Of a DNA stretch of 64,000 bases, positions 10,951 through 22,216 are shown in pieces. Source of the DNA: Sporodiniella umbellata (lineage: Eukaryota > Mucoromycota > Mucoromycetes > Mucorales > Rhizopodaceae); contig JAIXMR010000085.1 in NCBI GenBank assembly GCA_025677835.1, positions 57,241-121,240 of the forward strand, read 5' to 3'. The translations under genes and the position numbers were made by a program. Each line of letters opens with the position of its first letter. The first letter of the stretch is position 1. Below the pieces are notes generated by a model that saw only the letters and a list, made by a program, of their open reading frames with translations, was not told where the DNA came from and did not search any database.

Positions 10951-11348
10951 ATGGCAAGGAAAGGTAAATCTTTGACCGGCCATTGGTTAGAATTCTTATT
11001 GTGAAACCTTGAGTCTATACAGGCTCTGGTTTGACTCTTTCCCTGTCATGTGCTTTGGATCGCCTCAAACACAAGAAGCGGCTCAAAGACAGGTTAGAAA
11101 CAACGGGCGGTGGTTGTTCTTACCCGTCTTTTACGGTTCAAAAGAGACACGCGCCCATCCCATCCATCTGTCAGAAACAGAAAGAGACACAAGAAAACCC
11201 GTCTAGCTCCGCAAGAAATCAGAATGGAGGATTGAGATGGTTGCCATTGGTTACCAATAGAAATCGTCCATTGCCACGCGTGGACTCGTCTACCTATTCA
11301 AATCAACCCATTTTTGCCAATCGAACTCTCTCACACGACCTCACTTGA
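10951..11348 (+). CDS. Putative small basic protein, two exons
   Basis: A two-exon model gives about 112 residues. Exon 1 is 10951-10963 (MARK plus one base) and exon 2 is 11023-11348. The 59-nt intron has a GTAAAT donor and a CTATACAG acceptor. The product starts MARKGSGLTLSLSCALDRLK and goes on with a very basic segment (HKKRLKDRL), then Ser/Asn/Pro-rich sequence. No domain is recognised. The local GC content is higher than in the surrounding spacer, which favours coding or a transcribed leader. The stop lies only 117 bp before the PHO84 start codon, so an alternative is that this is the spliced 5' leader of that gene. The model rests on splice signals alone. Confidence 0.35.
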
Positions 11349-11351
11349 CAT

Positions 11352-11383
<32 letters not shown>

Positions 11384-11385
<2 letters not shown>

Positions 11386-11392
11386 ATAAAAG
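11384..11392 (+). promoter_or_regulatory. TATA-like element of PHO84
   Basis: CTATAAAAG follows a roughly 31-nt poly-T tract and lies 74 bp upstream of the ATG at 11466. The arrangement fits a strong TATA promoter with an adjacent dA:dT tract. Confidence 0.45.
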
Positions 11393-11465
11393 AAACAAAA
11401 GGTTGCCTCTTCTCTTTCTTTACTTTGTTCGCTTCTTTATTTCTGTTATAAATACAAGAAAATCA

Positions 11466-13058
11466 ATGACAGATACTTCTCAAATCGAACAACACCGTAT
11501 GGAAGACGCTGAGCGTCGCCTGGCCTCTCTCGAAAAGTTGGACGATAGCGCTGTAGGCGCTGGTGGATGGAATTGGTTCACTGCTCGTACCATCCTTACT
11601 TCTGGCGCTGGTTTCTTTACTGATTCTTATGATGTGTTTATCATCAACTTGGTTACGCCCATGCTTGGTTTCGTGTACTATGCCCATAATAACAACAAGA
11701 TTCCCTCAGATATCGAAGGTATTCTGAAGGGTATGTCCAGTGTGGGTACGTTGATCGGTCAATTGCTGTTTGGTTTCTTGGGTGATATCTTGGGTCGTAA
11801 GATCTACGGTTTCGAATTATTGATTATTATTATTGGTACTATCAACTGTGCTACTGCTTCTTCTGCTATCCGCGGTGTTTCTGCCATGGGTTTCCTCGGT
11901 CTCTGGCGTTTGTTTCTGGGTGTGGGTATCGGCGGTGACTACCCCATGTCCGCCACTATCACTTCTGAATGGTCAACTGCTGGTAAGCGTGGTATGATGA
12001 TGGCCTTGATCTTCTCTATGCAAGGTATTGGTAATCTCGCCGCTGCTATTGTCACCTTGATCTTGCTCGCCATCTTTAAAGAATCCATCAACGCCGATGT
12101 CATGAACTTGGATTACGTCTGGCGTCTCTGTATCGGTTTGGGTGCTGTGCCTGCCGTCGGTACCATCTACTTGCGCTTCACTATGCCCGAATCGCCTCGC
12201 TACTCTCTCAACGTCGAACACGATGTCGAGGCTGCTGCTCAAGCCAAGGGCCAAACCGTGTCTACCGAACTCTCTCAACAATATACCAAGGTCGAAGAAA
12301 AGCGTGACCACTGGGCTGAATTCCGTGCTTATTTTGGTCAATGGAAGCACTTCAAGGTCTTGCTCGGTACATCGCTTGCTTGGTTCTTGCTCGATGTTGC
12401 TTTCTACGGTCTTGGTCTCAATAATGCCGTGGTCTTGAACGCTATTGGCTTTGCCAACAAGTCCACCCCTTTCGAAACCCTCTGGGCTAACACGGTCGGT
12501 CAAATCATTATTACATGTCTTGGCTCAGTTCCCGGTTACTATCTTACCGTCTTCTTTATCGAAAAATGGGGTCGCCGTACAATCCAAATCATGGGCTTCT
12601 CTGTAACCACCGTCATCTTTGCTATCTTGGCTGGATGTTATCACATCTTGCTCGAACACTCCTTGCCTGCCTTCATCTTCCTTTTCACTCTGGCTCAACT
12701 CTTTCAAAACTTTGGTGCCAACTCCACTACCTTTATTATTCCTGGTGAAGTCTTTCCTACCAAAGTACGTGCCTCGGCTCACGGTATCTCTGCTGCCTCT
12801 GGTAAGGCCGGTGCTATCCTTGCCTCTTTTGCTTTCAATGCCTTGGTCGATGTCGGTGGCCCCAAAGGTGCTCATACTTTCTTGCCTGAAGTACTCGGTA
12901 TCTTCTCTGCTGTCATGTTCCTCGGTCTTGTTGTTACCATCTTATGGATCCCTGAATCCAAAGGTCGTGATTTGGATGAATTTGAAGAAGACTATCAAGT
13001 CTCACCTGCTTCTCATTCTAACGAAAACTCAATCGTTGTTGAAGAATCCAAACATTAG
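11466..13058 (+). CDS. PHO84: High-affinity phosphate:H+ symporter, PHO84 family (MFS)
   Basis: A 530-residue intronless plasma-membrane transporter of the phosphate:H+ symporter family. The N-terminal half shows GGWNWFTARTILTSGAGFFTDSYDVF and the family signature GGDYPMSATITSEWSTAGKRG after TM4. A central cytoplasmic loop (about residues 240-290) separates the two six-helix halves. The C-terminal half has the conserved FGANSTTFIIPGEVFPTKVR segment and the closing WIPESKGRDLDEF. The ATG at 11466 (MTDTSQIEQHRMEDAERR) is chosen over 11403 because the latter would add an unsupported hydrophobic leader. Codons are strongly biased to C-ending and preferred triplets, unlike neighbouring genes, which suggests high expression. 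Convergent with the LCB kinase gene. Confidence 0.93.
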   Translation: MTDTSQIEQHRMEDAERRLASLEKLDDSAVGAGGWNWFTARTILTSGAGFFTDSYDVFIINLVTPMLGFVYYAHNNNKIPSDIEGILKGMSSVGTLIGQLLFGFLGDILGRKIYGFELLIIIIGTINCATASSAIRGVSAMGFLGLWRLFLGVGIGGDYPMSATITSEWSTAGKRGMMMALIFSMQGIGNLAAAIVTLILLAIFKESINADVMNLDYVWRLCIGLGAVPAVGTIYLRFTMPESPRYSLNVEHDVEAAAQAKGQTVSTELSQQYTKVEEKRDHWAEFRAYFGQWKHFKVLLGTSLAWFLLDVAFYGLGLNNAVVLNAIGFANKSTPFETLWANTVGQIIITCLGSVPGYYLTVFFIEKWGRRTIQIMGFSVTTVIFAILAGCYHILLEHSLPAFIFLFTLAQLFQNFGANSTTFIIPGEVFPTKVRASAHGISAASGKAGAILASFAFNALVDVGGPKGAHTFLPEVLGIFSAVMFLGLVVTILWIPESKGRDLDEFEEDYQVSPASHSNENSIVVEESKH

Positions 13059-13115
13059 AAACATTTCTCTTTTATCCCCCCACCCCCCTTATTGTAAATA
13101 GAAACTATATAAAAT

Positions 13116-13127
13116 AATAAAATAAAA
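13116..13127 (+). terminator. Polyadenylation signal of PHO84
   Basis: Overlapping AATAAA hexamers lie 58-69 bp after the PHO84 stop codon, in an A-rich context with a following poly-A run. Confidence 0.5.
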
Positions 13128-13229
13128 ACAAAAAAAAAAAACCACACCCACATATTCTTATGAACTATATATCTACCTCTACATATTCCGTATTACTTTT
13201 ATTATTATCCTGATTGGTTTTATTGTTCT

Positions 13230-14884
13230 TTAGATATCAGAATGAATAAATTTCGGCTGGATGGCTAAAATAGAGCCCAGATGGGGGTGGACTTGGATCT
13301 GGAAAGGTTTGCAAGGGGCATGTTCGCCATCAATAGCCACATAGGATTTCTTACCAGGCTTAACAATAGGTGTCAATCGGAACGCTCTGACTTTGTAATA
13401 TTCAACCTATTACTTTATATCAGTCAATTTTCTTCAAGTTCTCCCCCCGCCCCCCTTCCTCAGCTTACAATATCACAATGAATGTGTTGTCCTTTCTCTA
13501 CTTTATTAAACACATCCAGCTGCTTGGCGATCCCAGGTGATCCACGTACTAACAAAAGGTCCATAGCCCCATCGTCAGGTCGAGCACAAGGATGACTGAG
13601 CATGCCTCTTGCTAACAAAGGTACCTTGCTGGCCAAAAAGAAAGAGATGTCTCCCTTCACCACCATCCAGTCTTCAGGCACAGGCTCGGATAAAGGCGGT
13701 AGTGGGGCTCCTTCAGTCAGCACTTCTTTCTTTTGGGATCGATGGTTGGCCAAGATCTTTTGCTTGTCAGACTCTACCAACTGAATGGCAGCCTCAACGC
13801 CATAGGTATTGCCGGCAAAGATTTCTTTCAAAAGACCTACCACGGTACGTGTATCGCCCATCCATCGCATCGACTCTGTGCCCAGATCTGCATAGGCTGT
13901 CATTCCGTAACTCTGCGACAAGAAAGAATAGTAACTATGATCGTCATAGGTGACCGAACAAATGTCCAAAGGTAACGATTGCCCTAATCCAACAGTTCAC
14001 TCGTTGGTTTATCTACAGAACCTACTTTACCTTTGACGACTTGAAAGGCTGTATAGACAGGATCAAAGCCACGCTTTTCTCCCAAGATAGAGATGCTCAA
14101 TGAGTTGTTTGTACCACCTGGAATCAACCCAAGTGAAAGTTTCTTCATCACACTCTGACCGTCAGGCCTGGCCAAAAACCCATTGATCAGTTCATGTAAA
14201 ACGCCATCACCGCTTACTGTTACCACAGCGTCATAGGCGTCAACATCGAGTTCTTTGGCAATCTGTATCGCATGTCCATGACGTTGCGTTTCTATAAAAC
14301 CATTTTTATAGGTAAGCCAACGTAACCCAGCGTTTTTCTCTTACGTTTGACAGTAATTTGACATTGAGCAGCCTCAAGCACAGGACGTACTTCATACTCA
14401 AAAATGTGTTTGGCTTTTCCTTGACCTCCAAAAGGATTGATCAAAACCAAAAGCCGTTTATGTACCTTGACTTCACGATAGACGTCTTGCATCACCTTTT
14501 CACAAAACGCCTTGGCCTCTTGCTCGTTTTCGGCGGTATAGCTAAGATCGTAAAGATAGGAGCTTGAATCATCGTCCGCTCTATCCTCGGGCAGGACACA
14601 TTGAATTTGAATCGCCTTGGTACGCTCCAGATAGCGTACGTACAGTATGTAAATAAAATCGATAGGAAGCAATGTAGGATCCGAGCCTTTGCCTTCTTCT
14701 ACGTTGATGCAACAACAGACCACTTTGTTTTTCACTACAGTTCAAACAATTTAACTAAAAGAATTTCAAACTCTGAATTACTCTTTTTTGAAGCTGTAAA
14801 ATCGCCTTCAATACGAAGTCCTTGATCGTCGCAAGTAAGTTCCACAGGGTGTACGCCTTTTGTCACTTTGAGTGAATAAACCAT
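13230..14884 (-). CDS. LCB4: Sphingoid long-chain-base kinase (sphingosine kinase family)
   Basis: A 481-residue lipid kinase that phosphorylates sphingoid bases using ATP. Five exons: 14884-14782, 14734-14345, 14291-14031, 13983-13469 and 13406-13230; all phases agree. The DAGK-type catalytic domain begins LLVLINPFGGQGKAK (about residue 125) and has the nucleotide-binding motif TVSGDGVLHELINGF. It is followed by IPGGTNNSL, a variant of the usual PxGSGNA. Substrate-side motifs are LPLDICSVTY and AYADLGTESMRWMGDTR. The C-terminal lobe has DGAMDLLLV and AIDGEHAP. The 47-nt intron at 14030-13984 hides what first looks like a frameshift. The last exon (VEYYKVRAFRLTP) restores the usual C-terminus. 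LCB4 versus LCB5 cannot be separated by sequence alone. Confidence 0.9.
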
Positions 14885-15636
14885 GCTAATCGCTGTCTTT
14901 TTTTTTTCTTTTCGTGGAATGAAGGAAAAAGAAAAAAAAAAAAAGATAAACAAAATACAGGAACATAGTTTAGTTGAGTGTTTTTTTTTTTTTTTTTTTT
15001 TTGAAAGTCAACCTACCTTTTGTAAAACCAAATGTCTAATAAAAGTATGCTGGCACCTTATTTCACACACATAAAAAAAGAGCCTCTTTCTAAAACCCTT
15101 TTTTTTTTTTTTTAAAAAGCTTGCTTTCTTTTTTTGAAAGGATAATAGTAGTAAGAAATTCACTTCCTAGTAACTGTTAACTCTCCAATTTTACTTTTAT
15201 AGAGAGAGATATTCAAAGAGAGCAAAATAGAAGATACAAATGATTCGTACCATCAAAACAAAAGGGAAAGCTAGCTTTCTGTTTGGAAAAAAAAAAAAAA
15301 AATTAGAAAACTCAAAAACAAAATCAATTTTAGAATATAAAACCTTGGTGTTTTTAAAAGGGCTTTTAATAAACCATACATCTACACACTTTTCTCTTTC
15401 TACGCTATTATCTGCCAAAATTAGATGTGTTTACTTTACCTTGGTTAATAGCGATCGTTGTTGTAAACACTCATACTTGGGTCGGAGACCAGAGTGGAAA
15501 TCGTACTATTTCAAGTTTGAAACCTAGTAAAAGAAAAAAAAAAAAAGAGATCTTGCATTGAAAAATGTGCATAATTCTATTGTTTTATTTATTTACAGTC
15601 AACAGTGTTCAATCAATCAGCTTCCAAAGAAGGTTA
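14885..15636. other. Spacer LCB kinase-SLD2, no gene seen
   Basis: AT-rich with poly-T at 14981-15002 and T15A5 at 15099-15118. Holds the LCB kinase promoter and the SLD2 3' region. Short open frames here are low-complexity and not supported. Confidence 0.55.
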
Positions 15637-16758
15637 TTATTGATCGACAAACTTAACTGGACAGAGTTATTAGATACTTTTTGCCCCCATGAAAAAAAAA
15701 AACAAAAAAAAAACTTACGTTTGGTTGCACGCGTCCTTCTTTTTTGTATTGGTTTTTTCTTGTATTCCACCTCTTCCAGATATTTGTCTTCGATGGGTAC
15801 AAGTGAAGACTCAATGGTTTCAGGCTATTGAAATTGCATGAATAAATACATTGGAAAAAAGCAGTCTCTTTTTCTATTTACTCTCGGTATCTGTATACGA
15901 TTGGTTTTTGCATATTCTTCCAAGATTTCCATCGCTTTCTTTTCCAACTGGTCATTTTCTTCTGTAGGCAAACCAAACGTGCCTGCTTTGATCTTGCTGA
16001 TTATAGTGTCTCTCTGCGAAGGGACAAGAGTATCCAGCTCACTCTTCCCACATCCAATGTAAAAGTCGGTATCCTGCCATTCAAATACAGATGTGGTATG
16101 ACGCGAAAACTGGTTAGGGTCGAAAGGTACTGCTTCGTAAGGCAAATCCTCTTCATCGCTGTCTTCTGCATAATCCGCTTCATCTATCTCTTCCATTTTT
16201 TTGGGCTTCTCTTTTTCTTTGGTGTCCAAGATGTAGTCAATTGGTCTTTTGGAGGTCTTTCTTTTTGGTTTGGCCGTTTCGCCTGCTAACCGCTTTCGTT
16301 TACGCTCTCCAACATCAACTACAGCAAGTATCAGCTTCCTCTTCTTCGGTTCAGTAGGTTGTGAGCTCTCTTTTGATGGCTGGGAGAGGTCTGCTGGACT
16401 CAAATTGAGCCAGAATGCCTCCTCCTCTGTATATTGACGATCTAAACGAGGCTGGCTACTGTGTTGGCTGGCTTCTGGAAAAAGAATGCGTGATCCAGAA
16501 GGTCGCAATTCGGACAGAGCTTCACATATCTTTTTGTACTGTTTTTTAATGTCGCTGTATTCCTTGTAATGTGCAGCTAAAAATATGCTATTTAAGTAAA
16601 AACAGGTTCTTTGTGTGTATACTGCTCCTACCAATATGAGGCCGTTCTCTTATGTCTTGTTGTGTGGGTTTACGGCTATGTTTCTCTAGAAATCGCTTCT
16701 CCCATTTATTTAGTCTTGCACGAATTGTACTGATCTTGATCTCTAGTTCTGAACTCAT
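15637..16758 (-). CDS. SLD2: DNA replication regulator SLD2 (Drc1)
   Basis: A 315-residue homologue of Sld2/Drc1, the CDK target that joins Dpb11 to start replication. Exons: 16758-16632, 16576-15882, 15824-15719 and 15656-15637. The N-terminal family signature is clear: IRARLNKWEKRFLEKHSRKP then QQDIRERPHIAAHYKEYSDI, matching the RecQL4-like N-domain. The middle is basic and Ser/Pro-rich with a minimal CDK site (NLSPAD). It is followed by an acidic segment and the helix TIISKIKAGTFGLPTEEND. The last exon is short (RATKLKFVDQ-stop). An acceptor 14 nt earlier in transcription order would give a different tail, so the last six residues are uncertain. Divergent yeasts have low overall similarity, but the N-terminal domain is convincing. 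Confidence 0.8.
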
Positions 16759-16965
16759 ATAGAAAAAAACGAAATACCAAAAAAAAAAAAAAAAAAAAAA
16801 AACAGTTGAAAATCAGCATAATTCATTCTCATCCACATGCCGTATTAACTCTCATATAAACATAAATGGACAACAGTGAAAGTCTCCCCCCCCTTTTTTT
16901 TTTTCTGTTTAATTTTGATAATCAACAAAAAAAAAAAAAAAAGATAAAAAAGATGAGTAGCTTTC

Positions 16966-18599
16966 TTATGGAAGTAAAAGAATGGATATACCAGCCATAG
17001 AATAAGCAATAATACTAACATAAAGTGGTAATGAAGTATCAATCAAGAACAACGAGCCACCCAATACCGGACTAATAATGCCTGCAATTCTTCCCAGAGC
17101 AGAGGCAGTACCTATAGCTGTTCCACGTACAGAGGTTTCAAATGTTTCTGGTGTGTAACCATAAATGACAGCATACAATAGTGTGCCTAGAAAGGAAACA
17201 GAAGAGGAAGAGGCAACCATTATAGAACGCGACTGGGTATTTGAAAAAACTAACAGGGCAATAGAAGATCCAAAGGCGGATAGAGCCATAGTTCCTTTTC
17301 GTCCCAAACGAGTTTCAATAAAGGAAGACGCAATCTAGACATTATGTTTTTTTTTTAAAAAAGTCCTTTTTATTTTTATAACTTACAATAGATCCTGGTA
17401 CCCCTACAAGAGAGTAGATCATATAGTCCCAATAGACTTGACTCTGGTCAGGTTTTATCGGATCGTCGTGTGTCGCTTGCAGGTATTTCGGTAAAAATAC
17501 ATTAAACGTAGTGAAGCCAATACAGGTAAAAGTCCACAAGAACCAAACGAACACTGTGGTTCTTCTCCATTTGGGGCTCATCAGTTCTTTGAGTGCCTGT
17601 AAACTTTTTTTTTCTTTTTCTTCTACAAGAGGAGTGCTCTCATCTTCTATCTGTTCTCTTGTTTTGAGTTCGTCCTTGTTGATATGCACTTGTGTTCCGT
17701 TGATTTTGGCGATTTTTTGCAACACGCTTAAGGTCTCTTCAATTCTTCCGTGGTTCAAGAGAAACTTGGGAGACTCCGGCAATTGGATTAAAAAGGAGCG
17801 AAGTGTTAGCATAACAAAAGTAATGATAGACGCTACAAAGAGCAATGTTCGCCACCGGTCACACGCTTCTTCACAGGGCAATATCACGTAGCCCAAGAAG
17901 GAGGCCAACACTGCACCCAACGAAAAAAAAATTGACATAAAAGTCAAAAGATAATGATATTTTTTAGGCAAAAACTCCAGATATAAGGCCCCTAAGTACT
18001 GTTGATTAGTTTCTTTTGTTGATGTACAAACGATAGCAACTAACCATCTGTAGGCATGTTTCCTCCGACACCGAATCCGATGAATACCATGCAGATACAT
18101 AGTGTAAAGAAGGAGCGTGTAAAGCAAGAGAGCACACTGAATATGGAAGTGAACAAGAGAGTCAGGGTGTAAGGACCTTTTCTGCCTTTAGTGTCCGAAT
18201 AGGAGCCCCAAAAAAAGGCGCCAAGTGTCATTCCAGCAAATAGAGAGCTTGATAAGATGCCAATTAGATTATCTGGGACATGATAGGTCTCTTGAACACG
18301 GGGTAATATAATGACGATCGTCTATAAAAGACGTCAGTATTTTATAGACAGTTGAAGATATATAGTTACCTGTAACCACATCTATTAGACCTATTAACAT
18401 GGCAGTTATATGTACGTTTGTGTATATTATTTTACGTTATCTGCAAGCCATCCTAATCCACACAACAACTATTGTAAACAATGAATATATTCAACTTGAA
18501 TTGTTGAGTTACCAATAGTTTTTTATGAAACGTTCCATATCCAATTCTTTGTAAAAGACCATCTAGCGTTTGGTCTAAGGTCAAATGATTTTTTGTCAT
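16966..18599 (-). CDS. MFS transporter, SV2/SVOP-like, with a 12-nt microexon
   Basis: A 460-residue 12-helix transporter. Six exons: 18599-18513, 18468-18436, 18381-18370, 18321-18045, 17991-17387 and 17334-16966. All junctions are GT..AG and phases agree. Exon 2 encodes LLCGLGWLADN and exon 3 only MWLQ. Exon 4 begins TIVIILPRVQETYHV, so the spliced product reads LADNMWLQTIVIILPRVQ, the usual helix-1 region of this family. Later motifs are GSYSDTKGRKGPY, GFGVGGNMPTDGALYLEFLP and the second-half RLGRKG loop. A long soluble loop spans about residues 245-290. The substrate is unknown; relatives include organic-ion and phosphate-type carriers. The sequence ends soon after TM12 (ISILLLP). Confidence 0.88.
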
Positions 18600-20079
18600 C
18601 AAGTAAAATATATGAAAAAATTGTAAAAGAAAAAGAAAGGGCGAATGATGAAAAAGTTAATGCATTCAAAGCTTATAAATACCTAATTGTTACGCAAACA
18701 GAAATAAATCAGTAAAGTTTTTTTTTTTTTTTTTTTGATAATCTAAAATGCAAAATGATGAACCCTATATAATCGTTGGATCGATAGGATTCTTTTTTTT
18801 TTTTTTTTTTTTGTATTCAATAAAGACAGTTTGAACAAGAAAAGGTCAAGAAAAAAAGATCGACTTTGGCCTATCTATTAGAAACGAATAACAACAACAA
18901 ATACATAATAAATATATAATACCAAAGTGTGACTAAAAAAAGCACATGTGTGGTGAATGCTGGTCATTTCATAGGTTATCAAGATAAAGAGTCAATACCC
19001 CTTTAGATCCTAGTGGAGGTTACAGACTTTAAGAAGTTTATAAAAAAAAAAATCTCGGTGAAAACATTATCTCTTCCAGCTCCTTGCCTAGGCTTTTATT
19101 TTTATACAGCTAGTTTGTCGACTATTTATTTTACAGGTGGTTTCACAGACCAACAAAGACTAAATGAATAAATAAAAGCCTTGATTTGGATCATCCGTCT
19201 ACAACAAGTTTTTTTAGAGTCCAACTGATTTAGATGTATTCTTTTCAGGAAAAAATATTAAGCATTCTGCGCAGTACTCCCTTCTTTATGCCATGTATTA
19301 TCAAAAAGGACAAATATTTTGAATGCCTGTTGAGTGCAATCACATCAAAGCCTCCGCTTATGCATCGGTTGATACACTCTACTCCTTATATACACAATGG
19401 AAAAAAGCTAGTGTGTGTTACCAAAACCCAAGCTATATAAGGCTTTTATGGCAAATCGAATGAACGGCTCGTGGTAACTCGCTTGACTATACAAAAAGCA
19501 TCATTTGATCTCAAGACAATCTTCTGTACACTGTTGAGATTTAGCACACATATCCTTTTCAACTGAACTATTCTAGAGAATTCCTTTTTTTGTGTATTTA
19601 AAGCGTAGTATTTGTAAAGGTTCTCTTGATGTTCAAAGCCTTTAATGTTTCAACTAGCCTAAAGATAATATACAGAGCATCTGTTTGAAGAAAATTGCTT
19701 CATTAATATATACATCTTTGTATCAAGCAAAGTACGACTTCTTTTAAGCCTGTCTTGGTTCTGTTACAAAAACCACTAGTCGTTTTGTCTCTTTTTGTTA
19801 TGTTATACACATGTATACGTATATTCAGTTTGTTGTAATAAGACGTTGTTCCTAAAGTATTCGAGTATGAACCATGTGCGCTTTTCAGAAAACTAAGATC
19901 AGAAAGACCAGCGATGTGGTAAAGTCGATACAGAGTCTACTTTAAAACTGGGTTGATCTTGATGGTCCAGCCTTGTTGGCATAAGCCACCAAAGGGGCAA
20001 AGGTATTAAAAAAAAAAAAAAAAAAATTGCTTTGGTTTTCAAAAATTTATTGTTTACAAAAAGTTTCCTTTGTTTGTGT
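18600..20079. other. 1.5-kb AT-rich spacer, no gene seen
   Basis: Contains poly-T runs near 18718 and 18793 and short unrelated open frames (for example 19234-19440) with no recognisable product. It likely holds the MFS promoter and the RPS20 3' region. Confidence 0.55.
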
Positions 20080-20627
20080 TTAAGCAATGGTAACTTCAAC
20101 TTCAACTCCGGGTTCGATGGAGATGGAGGTGATTTGCTTAACGATTTCGGAAGGAGAGTGCAAGTCGATCAAACGCTTGTAAATCTTCATTTCGTACTTG
20201 TCGAAGGTTTCGGAACCGTTACCACAAGGAGACTTACGGGTGGTGATACGGAGAGTCTTGGTGGGGAGACGGACGGGGCCCTTAACCTTAAGTTGCTTGT
20301 CCTTAGCACGTTGGACGAGATCAGCAGAGACTGTGAATATGTAAAATATCAATATCAAGCTGTTTGTTATTTTTCATTCAAAAAAAAAAAAAAATCGTAC
20401 CCTTTTCGAGGTTCTTGACGTTACGAGAGGTCAAAGTGATACGGATACGGTGGATCCTAGAAACAGGTCGATAAGCACTTGACAAAAGATACCGAAAAAC
20501 AAAAGGTAACTTACTTGGGTTCAACTTGTTCTTCCAATCCAGGCTTGGCAGCAGACTTTTCCTAGCACGGTATAAGAACAAACGCGACTTTAGAATATAT
20601 ATTGTTACATACAACAAAGGCAGACAT
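20080..20627 (-). CDS. RPS20: 40S ribosomal protein S20 (uS10)
   Basis: A 122-residue universal small-subunit protein. Four exons: 20627-20613 (MSAFV), 20561-20515, 20456-20401 and 20330-20080. The product reads [17 protein letters not shown], then [19 protein letters not shown], then the core [20 protein letters not shown] with [20 protein letters not shown] and the C-terminus [10 protein letters not shown]. Length and sequence match eukaryotic uS10. The first exon has only five codons, a common layout for fungal ribosomal-protein genes. Codons are strongly biased, as in PHO84. It shares a 161-bp divergent promoter with ERG12. Confidence 0.96.
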
Positions 20628-20788
20628 TTTTCGTAATAGAGAGAGAGAAAGAAAAAGGCAAGGGCTTGGAATAAAGATCAAAAAATTTTACTATCGTTTT
20701 CGCAAGTCACAAAAAAATGATTTATTATTTAAAGAGAGCTTCGTCGGGTATTGAACTTGCGTTTATTACTCACTCATTCTTCTTTACC
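20628..20788. promoter_or_regulatory. Divergent RPS20/ERG12 promoter
   Basis: Only 161 bp separate the two start codons. The segment has a GA-rich half near RPS20 (20636-20660) and no obvious TATA. Both genes probably have very short leaders, or an ERG12 leader starting within this region. Confidence 0.5.
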
Positions 20789-22216
20789 ATGTTGGCTTCA
20801 AACGAACGTTTGTTGGTATCGGCACCAGGAAAAGTCATTTTGTTTGGAGAGCACTCTGTTGTTCATCAAAAAGTAAAAACAAGTAACGGGCTTCTTGAGA
20901 AAAGAAAAAATACTTGTGTTGCTAATCTCGTATATAAACAAAGAAAGCTATAGCAGCTTCTCTTGACCTTCGTTCCTATTTTTACCTTGAGCACACAAAT
21001 GATAGTCGTATTAGCTTAGTTTTACCCGATTTGAAAGTAGAAAAAAACTGGAATATAGGAGAGCTTGCTATGGGCATTGACTATCCTGACTTAGGTACAC
21101 AAAACGAACTGGTCTCTTTAATTTCAGTATTGACAATGACACGTAGACACACTCCACCCTAGCTCTATGCCTGATGCCCTTCAACAAAAAATGAACAAAC
21201 TGATAGAAAGGGATCTGAGTGAGCAACAAAGGGTTGCTATTCTAGCCTTCTTGTATCTCTTAAACGCCATGCAAGTCAAATCTTCACATCGCATACAACA
21301 GGGTTTTACTATCTGTTTGCGCTCCTTCTTACCTGTAGGAGCAGGCTTGGGTAGCTCAGCCAGCTACTCTGTTGCTATGTCTGCTGGGCTTTTGATTTTA
21401 AATGGGCTGATTCCTGTCGAATTCAATACAGAACCCGAGCGAGAACAGTACCTGGAACTGATCAACACCTATGCATTCAAGGCAGAGCAGGTTATTCATG
21501 GAAATCCAAGCGGAGTCGACAATGCTGTGGCCACTTATGGTGGAGCAAAGACCTTTGTTCGCGGAAAAGGGTTTGATACGCTCGAAGGTTTTGGATCCTT
21601 ACGCTTGATGCTCACCAACACTAAAGTACCTCGGTCTACTAATGCCCTTGTTGCTGGTGTAGGCGAAAAATTGAGAAAATATCCGCAGGTCGTTGAGCCT
21701 ATCTTAGACGCCATGAACGCCATTTCTGTTCGCTGTCAAGACGCTTTTGGAAAGTTGGCAGCCCACGAGATTACAGAGGAAGCGGTCATGGCCGAACTAG
21801 AAGACTTGGTACTGTTAAATCATTCCTTGTTGAACGCTATAGGCGTTGGCCACCCTAGTTTAGACAAAGTTAAAGTTATTACAGGCGAATTCAACTTAAA
21901 AACAAAGCTGACAGGTGCTGGTGGAGGGGGTTGTGCAGTGACATTTATTCCCAAAGGTAGCGGTTTTTTTTATATAAAAAAAAGAAGGAGGGGGGGGAGA
22001 GACAAAACTTGCAGAAAACTAAAACATCGAAAATGAAAAACAGATGCCAGCCAAGAAAAAATAGATTTGGCTACGTCAAGATTAGAAGAAGAAGGATTTG
22101 ATTGCTACCAAACATCGGTTGGCGGTGTTGGAGCTAGCGCTATGCTTCTTACAGGAAACGAAAACCAAGAATGGGTTTTAAGCGTTTGTCGTGAAGATAT
22201 ACAAAAGTACTTGTAA
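20789..22216 (+). CDS. ERG12: Mevalonate kinase
   Basis: A 405-residue GHMP-family kinase that phosphorylates mevalonate in the sterol/isoprenoid pathway. Exons: 20789-20872, 20944-21094, 21147-21956 and 22044-22216. The N-terminus reads LLVSAPGKVILFGEHSVVH. The ATP-binding motif PVGAGLGSSASYSVAM is near residue 140. The GHMP third motif lies in KLTGAGGGGCAVTF, where the segment is split by intron 3 shortly after it (21957-22042, which contains a G-run). The final exon carries TSVGGVGASAML. The downstream ATG was chosen because it opens the conserved start (MLASNERLLVSAPGK); an in-frame ATG at 20717 would add 24 residues without support. Confidence 0.93.

Noticed and set aside
11403..11465. 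Upstream in-frame ATG for PHO84.
   Set aside because: Would add a 21-residue hydrophobic leader not seen in the family; MTDTSQ... at 11466 gives the usual N-terminus.
12142..13101. Several long frames overlapping the PHO84 coding sequence on both strands.
   Set aside because: Shadows caused by the strong codon bias of PHO84.
13984..14030. Apparent +1 frameshift in the long-chain-base kinase gene (frame ends LLD-stop, next motif SLPLDICS in another frame).
   Set aside because: A 47-nt intron with a GTAAAG donor at 14030 and an ATTAG acceptor at 13984 joins VVKG to QSLPLDICSV in phase and matches the family.
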